Made by a program: the position numbers and the translations under genes
Shown here: one piece after another, positions 58,507 to 64,000 of the stretch
How the letters are laid out: every line of letters starts with the position of its first letter
How positions within the stretch are numbered: position 1 is the first letter of the stretch
Notes under the pieces: model-generated
Database searches by the model: none
What the model saw: only the letters and a program-made list of their open reading frames with translations
Told to the model about the DNA's origin: nothing
NCBI GenBank assembly: GCA_005281725.1
Contig: SSBO01000012.1
Location: forward strand, 18,735,881 to 18,799,880
Direction of reading: 5' to 3'
DNA: 64,000 nucleotides
From: Wuchereria bancrofti
Lineage: Eukaryota > Nematoda > Chromadorea > Rhabditida > Onchocercidae

Positions 58507-61033
58507 TATGAAAAACTAAAATTGTTAAAGCAAAAATCGCTTTAAATCTTTAAACTAAGCGCATTTCTTGTTATTTCTTGCTTTTTGTTTGCTTTCTATT
58601 AAAAATTTAAATGAAAAAACTTATAAAACTAGTTGTAAAAAAAAAGATAAAATAGAATTTAACGGTGGAAAAACGATTTTTTATTAAAATATTAATAATA
58701 GAGAAATGATGCGATGAAATGCGATGATATTTAGATATTCAAAATAAAGGAATTTTAACAGAAATTTTTGAAAAATAGAATGTTAGTTTAAGGAGAAAAA
58801 GGTTAACAAACTAGAATTCTGTTTTAAAAAAAAAATTAACATTAATTGACATTATTAATTTATTTCAAAAGTTGAATAATAAATAAATTACTGTTTTTGC
58901 ATGGGACAATTTCTTATTAATTAAAAAACTTCTCATTAATAAAAAGAATTTGCCAGTGATTTAATTCAAGGAACTGAAGGTAAGCGAACAATTTAAAGAT
59001 TGCCAAATATTAATTGAAATTCAGATGTTACATTTTGAAATACTTCAATTATTAAAATATGAATTATATGATCAGTACATTTAGATTCATATTTTAAGGT
59101 CAAGGTTACAGTATAAGATCTATGATCTCATCCTCCAAATATCTCGTAATCAGTCTTCTTACTGATTTATCTCGTAATTAGTTTTCTTTTTCATAACTGT
59201 CTTATAATCAAAATTTTACAACTGAAAAGTTTTACAACTGAAAAAATGAAATTTAGTAACAAGAAAAAAAAAAACTAATTATAAATGATCTGTCAAAAAT
59301 GTTGAGTTAAATAATATAAAATAATTTGATAAATGAATACGAAATAACTGAACCAATAAATAATTGTTAGCAAATTAATAATTGTTTATTTAAAACACAA
59401 TTAATTATCTAAATATTACTATTTTACAAATTTATTCATTGTCATTGATTGTAAAACTGTTGAAAATTGCTTGAATAACTTGAAAAATGTTATAACTTAA
59501 TATGATATAAGTTTAGAAGCATTCGAAATATTGTCGAATTTATTCCTTCAATGAATAAGTTTAATTTCATTTAGCTTTCAATTTGAATTGCTACTGCAGT
59601 ACTTTACTTCAAGTAATACTTAGGTGCAAGTATTCAATGAGCAGATGCCATTATTTATCATTGATTCGCACCAATAAATTAATCATCATCGATGTTTCAT
59701 TTCATTATATTTAGATGGGACAATAACCAATTGTTGTTGTATTAGTAAATAGTTTAATTGAATGCTAAAATCTAAACTTTAGATATCATATATCACTAAG
59801 CTTTAATTTATATTTTAATTCAATAGTTCTATAGCTAATGGAATCGTTTCTGTTGTCATCATCATTATTATCAACTTTTAATCAAGAAAATCAAGAAAAT
59901 CTTTGGTATCACAATGAATTTAAAGGATTTAATGATCACAACAAAGCTTTAACGACAATTTCATGACGGATTTCATCAAACTGCGACACAACGGACGAAT
60001 TAGTTGTTTCTTTCTCTTATTTTACATGATAAAAATAAATTTAACAATTTTTATCACTGGCAAAAGATAAAATTATGTGAGTAATTTGAGTATCAGATAA
60101 GAAATGCATAAAAACTGTAGTATTAGCAATAATAGTAGGTAATAATGGAAGTAATTGAAGTAAAGTTTGCATATACTTTGTGTATATATATAATTTATTT
60201 TATTTAATTTTAATATTATATTTAATATTTTAATATTATAAATTGAATTAAGTAATAAAAATAAAACATTTTTTTCGCAAAATCAATTAAAGAAGTAAGC
60301 AAAAGAATGAGAAATAATGCTGTAATTAAAAACTTATCATAACATTAATCGAAAATTTGTAATTAATATTTCAGGCAGCCACTCAACAAAGATTAAAATG
60401 ATATCATGTTGGCGTTATTATTTGCTCACTAAAATTGTTTGTCAATCAAATTTGTCAACGTAATATTTCGAAAATATTACTTTTAACTCGTTTATTTGCA
60501 TTGTATTAAAATCTGAGTCTGCTGAATTGTTTAATTAAAATTTTTTAATAAATTAATGATCCAATGCAATGTAATTCACTATTATGTTGCTAAAAAATAA
60601 TATTATTATCATTTAACAATTAAGCTGACTTCAATGATTTTAATGTCGGGTTGTTAGGTTTTTTTTTCGGAATTTCATCATACGACGATTATTCCTCAAA
60701 AAAAAAAAAAAAAAAAAAATCTTTTTAAATGTAATTTTTTTTTTGTTTAAATGTAATTTTTTTTTTAGAATCAATAATTTGCAGCAATTTTATTTCAATC
60801 TCTCCTTATAAATCTTTGTTCTTACCAAAAGAAAAATAAATAAATAAAAAATAAAAAAAAATGAAAAAAGTGAAAAATATTATGATCTGATAAGTAACGG
60901 TTTTACATAAAAATACATTCATTTCAAATTCAAATGGTTTGGATGCTCACAATTGTTCATTGTTTATTTCATTTTTTTTTAAATGTATGATTTAACTTTT
61001 TTCTTTTCTCTTTTGTTTTACAATAAAAAAATT
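58507..61033. other. Intergenic region between collagen and pepsin-inhibitor-like genes
   Basis: Very AT-rich with no exon on either strand. It contains poly-A and TTTTTTTTT runs near 60700-60770. The collagen promoter must lie in the first few hundred bases and the 3' UTR of the next gene near 61000. Confidence 0.7.
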
Positions 61034-62866
61034 TCAACAGAAATATGGTACCACTGGAAAAGGCATGAACCGCTTATGTCTGTGACGACGATTCTGATCA
61101 TTTATACGACGCTTTTCTCTTGACATCATATTCCATGGAAATTCCGTATGTGATGGATTTCGTACATCCCACGGAAAACTCTGCAATTGTTGACTATTAG
61201 TATTAAATTAAAAAAAAATTTTTTTATGACTGATACAAAAATGAAAACAAGCAAAAAAGATTTTTTTCAAATTGTATATTTTATTCATGCTAACATTTAA
61301 CACTCAGCAAATGAATTACTCTATTCTTTTTATTATACTAAGTTCAATCTTTTACTTTCTGTTATTCTGTTTACAAAATTAAAGGATCAAAAATCGCCTT
61401 ATTTTAAAATAAATCTTTTAATTAATAATTTTTGTCGCTGAAAGGTATTACCTTACATTTAATCTTTGATTAATAATGCTATATTTACTCAGAAATGATA
61501 ATATTTTAGTCAAATTCATCTTTCAAAATAGCCAGTTTTCTTTTCTAAATTATTATTCAAATAGATTAAAACTTCATACAAGTCAAAAGGTCAAAAGTCA
61601 GGTGAGTTTATTATAACTTGAAAATGATTGCGATAAAATTAAGTTGGTTTAATAGCTTTATTGGCAAGAAGTTAGCATTGTTAATTAAAGATGTATTTAC
61701 AGAAATATTTTAATATTTCTGCAACAAAATTTGATTTAATAAAAAATTATTATTAGTTCTGCAATAAGCTAATTTTTACTATTTTATTTTTTTCTACTTG
61801 AAAACTGCTAACTTTTTTATAGATTATAAAGCTCAAATCAAATTAAAAACTAAAAAACTAACTCGTTGTATACTATCTTGAAGATTTACACTCCAGCGAT
61901 TTACTTCTTGATTATAGATTTCCAATTTTCGATAATCCATTACTGTCATATCACGTAAATATAAGCCATTTTTGTAGATTTTTCCATTCTAAACACTGCC
62001 TTTCTTTTTTAATGTTTTTTTTTCATTCTTTTCTTTTTTTTTGTTTACAAACTACAAATAAATAAAATATCTTTAATCTAATTTAATTATTTATATTCTA
62101 TAAATTTTATACCAATATTTTAGAAAATTTCGAGTGCAAATTATTTTTGACAAAGAATGAAGGAAAAAAAAGAAAAGAAAAATAAAATAAAAATGATAAA
62201 ACTGAAAAAAAGAAAAAAGAAAAAAGCGGCCCCTTATTGTTTGTAGTTTATTAATTAATGATTTCATGAAAATCTTTAATGTTTTGTCATCAGCAAAAAT
62301 AACGATCACTGAGCAAAATTGCTTAATTAAAAAATGAAAGAATGCAGAGAAAATTACAATAACATAGCATCCGTTACTACCAGAAACAAATAGACCATTG
62401 GCATCGTAGCAAACATTGTTGACACAGATGACATTATTGTTGAAACTATTGATAATTGTATGTTGTACTTGTGATTTAACCAATGTAACAAGTAACAACA
62501 GATAGAAACTGAAAATTTTTATGAAATTATAGGCATTTGAATATTGTTAAATAAAATTATTAATAGAACATCAAATGGTCATTATTGTTGATAATTTTTT
62601 TTTTTCCAAAACAACTATCATTTTCATACATATCATTATTTTAATTTCGGTTTTTTTTCTCGCATTTTCTTGGCTTTTTTGCTTTTTCATGTAAATAAAC
62701 GCAATAGACTATTGCTATTAGATGCAAAATCTAAAATCTGAAATTAAGAAAAGAAATTTTAAAGAAAATTGAATTTATTCAATTTGTTCAAATGTTCGAT
62801 CTTCTATTCTAATAAATAGCAAAAAGAACAAAAACACAGAGAAAAAAGAGAAGAAACTAACAGCAT
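61034..62866 (-). CDS. Secreted pepsin-inhibitor-3-like repeat protein
   Basis: Small secreted protein; the closest family I recognise is the nematode pepsin-inhibitor-3-like domain (Ascaris PI-3, filarial Ov33-type aspartic protease inhibitors). Four exons: 62866-62862 (only ATGCT is coding), 62508-62364, 61988-61863, 61180-61034; 140 residues. The tiny first exon is inferred from phase: joined to exon 2 it gives a clean signal peptide, MLFYLLLLVTLVKS. Cys30, Cys35 and Cys49 lead into the domain core NGKIYKNGLYLRDMTVMDY then LEIYNQEVNRWSVNLQDS, the family pattern of NGxxYxxGxxxRDLT with a following helix. The basic tail RREKRRINDQNRRHR type ends in a Cys. Only one core repeat is seen where PI-3 has two. 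Inhibitory activity cannot be inferred with confidence. Confidence 0.6.
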
Positions 62867-64000
62867 CTTCTCGCTGTGACATATAATAAGTCGAAATAAT
62901 AATGGAAACTCGAAAAGTTATTTAGTTGACTGAGAAAAGAGAATGAATTTTTTTTTTTTTTTTTAAGAGAGAATTAAACAAACGAAATATGTATGAATTA
63001 GAGATGAAAGAAGGATTGAAAAGTGTAATAAAAATGTTGTATTAAAGTGAATAAAGTGCAAAAATTTCAAAATAATTATTTAGAAAATTGATTTTTACAA
63101 AGTTTTAAGGAAGCAAAAAAACAGTTAATTTTGTCCTTTGTAAAATACTTCGCTGATGACAAAAATTGATACTTCAAATGAAAAGAAGAAAAAAAAACTT
63201 TGCCTCCTAAAAGTTTTATTTGCTCAGCAATAAAGTTAAATCGATCTCAGAAATCAACCATTTCAATCAGATTTGATGGTAATATTTAAAAACGGAAATT
63301 TTTTTTTCGACAATTTTAAAATTGGCAAAAGAAATGAATAAATATTGATTTTTTGCAATTCTATTGCTGTTATATAATGAAGTTATCAGTTTTAAAAGTG
63401 TAATTCAAATTGAGACCGTAGTTGAAATTAAATTTATCAGAAAATATTCATATGACATCTCGAATATAAAGAAAACCAGTCTTTATATTCAGATTATTAT
63501 CACACAAACGACATTGGTACAGAATGTTTGAAGGTCTTCTTCCTTGTTGTATCAGTGATAAGACTGAAGAAAAGTTAAAATGAAGTGGGTCAATTATTTA
63601 TTGTAAATTATATTATTCATAATTTAGTTTAAAAAAAATAAATGTCTTTAATTAAATTTTCAATTTAATATTACTGTTGCCTTTAATTTGTGCTTTCTTT
63701 TTCCTTTTTTAACAATATTATATTTTATAATTGTGTAATTATTTATTCATTATGATACTGTTATTTATACTTTGTTTTAAAAAGTATTTTTATCCTCTTG
63801 TTTGATAACAAAATTTGAAATTCCATTGTTATTCTGATTTGTTATCTTTTCTTGCTTCATTTTTCTCCTCACAAACATTTCATGAAATAATATTTACAAA
63901 ATATTAACTATAAATATCTATGTAAAAATGTAATCGCCAGATTATAACATAAATTAAGAAATGAAATGCAATAATCACAATGCATCTTTAAAATTTATTT
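62867..64000. other. AT-rich flank at the right end of the window
   Basis: No coding exon is supported. It contains a poly-T run near 62949-62964 and otherwise plain A/T-rich sequence. It should hold the promoter of the pepsin-inhibitor-like gene. Confidence 0.65.

Overview
The window reads as nuclear DNA of a parasitic nematode, probably a clade III (filaria-like) species. The basis for this is the very AT-rich base composition, small exons split by AT-rich introns ending in TTTCAG/TTTTAG-like sites, likely spliced-leader acceptors a few bases upstream of several start codons, and nematode-typical families (NAS astacin with ShKT domain, divergent nuclear receptor, SRA/SRAB chemoreceptor, cuticle collagen, MOLO-1/TPM family, pepsin-inhibitor-3-like protein). 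The species call is inference. Almost no gene is visible as one long ORF. I rebuilt ten gene models exon by exon by requiring matching splice phase and recognisable family motifs; every coding sum is a whole number of codons.

Layout: 1-7455 AT-rich intergenic DNA. 7456-11643 (-) secreted astacin metalloprotease with polyproline N-terminus and ShKT tail. 14343-19914 (-) nuclear hormone receptor. 22746-25102 a very large inverted repeat with two 785-base arms that look identical. 27061-30437 (-) Rubicon-family autophagy regulator, divergent from 31130-36053 (+) AATF/Traube ribosome-biogenesis factor. 39143-39778 (-) short MOLO-1/TPM-like secreted protein, apparently truncated. 42812-45280 (+) ribosomal protein L3, whose introns carry what I read as four box C/D snoRNAs. 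47110-50028 (-) SRA/SRAB-type chemoreceptor. 51814-54241 (-) 1-acylglycerol-3-phosphate acyltransferase. 56798-58506 (-) cuticle collagen. 61034-62866 (-) secreted pepsin-inhibitor-3-like protein. The rest is intergenic and rich in simple repeats.

The genes do not form an operon or a pathway; this is an ordinary mixed nematode neighbourhood. The functional links I can see are the rpl-3/snoRNA nest (a ribosomal protein gene carrying rRNA-modification guides, with the ribosome-biogenesis factor AATF about 7 kb upstream) and the head-to-head Rubicon/AATF pair, which shares a roughly 690-base intergenic promoter region.

The most notable items are the intron-encoded snoRNAs (one with a 12-base guide aimed exactly at the 18S site that human RPL3-intron SNORD83 is known to guide), the near-perfect palindrome, two probable GC-AG introns, and the truncated MOLO-1-like gene. 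I saw no CRISPR array, operon of bacterial type, rRNA gene or complete tRNA gene.
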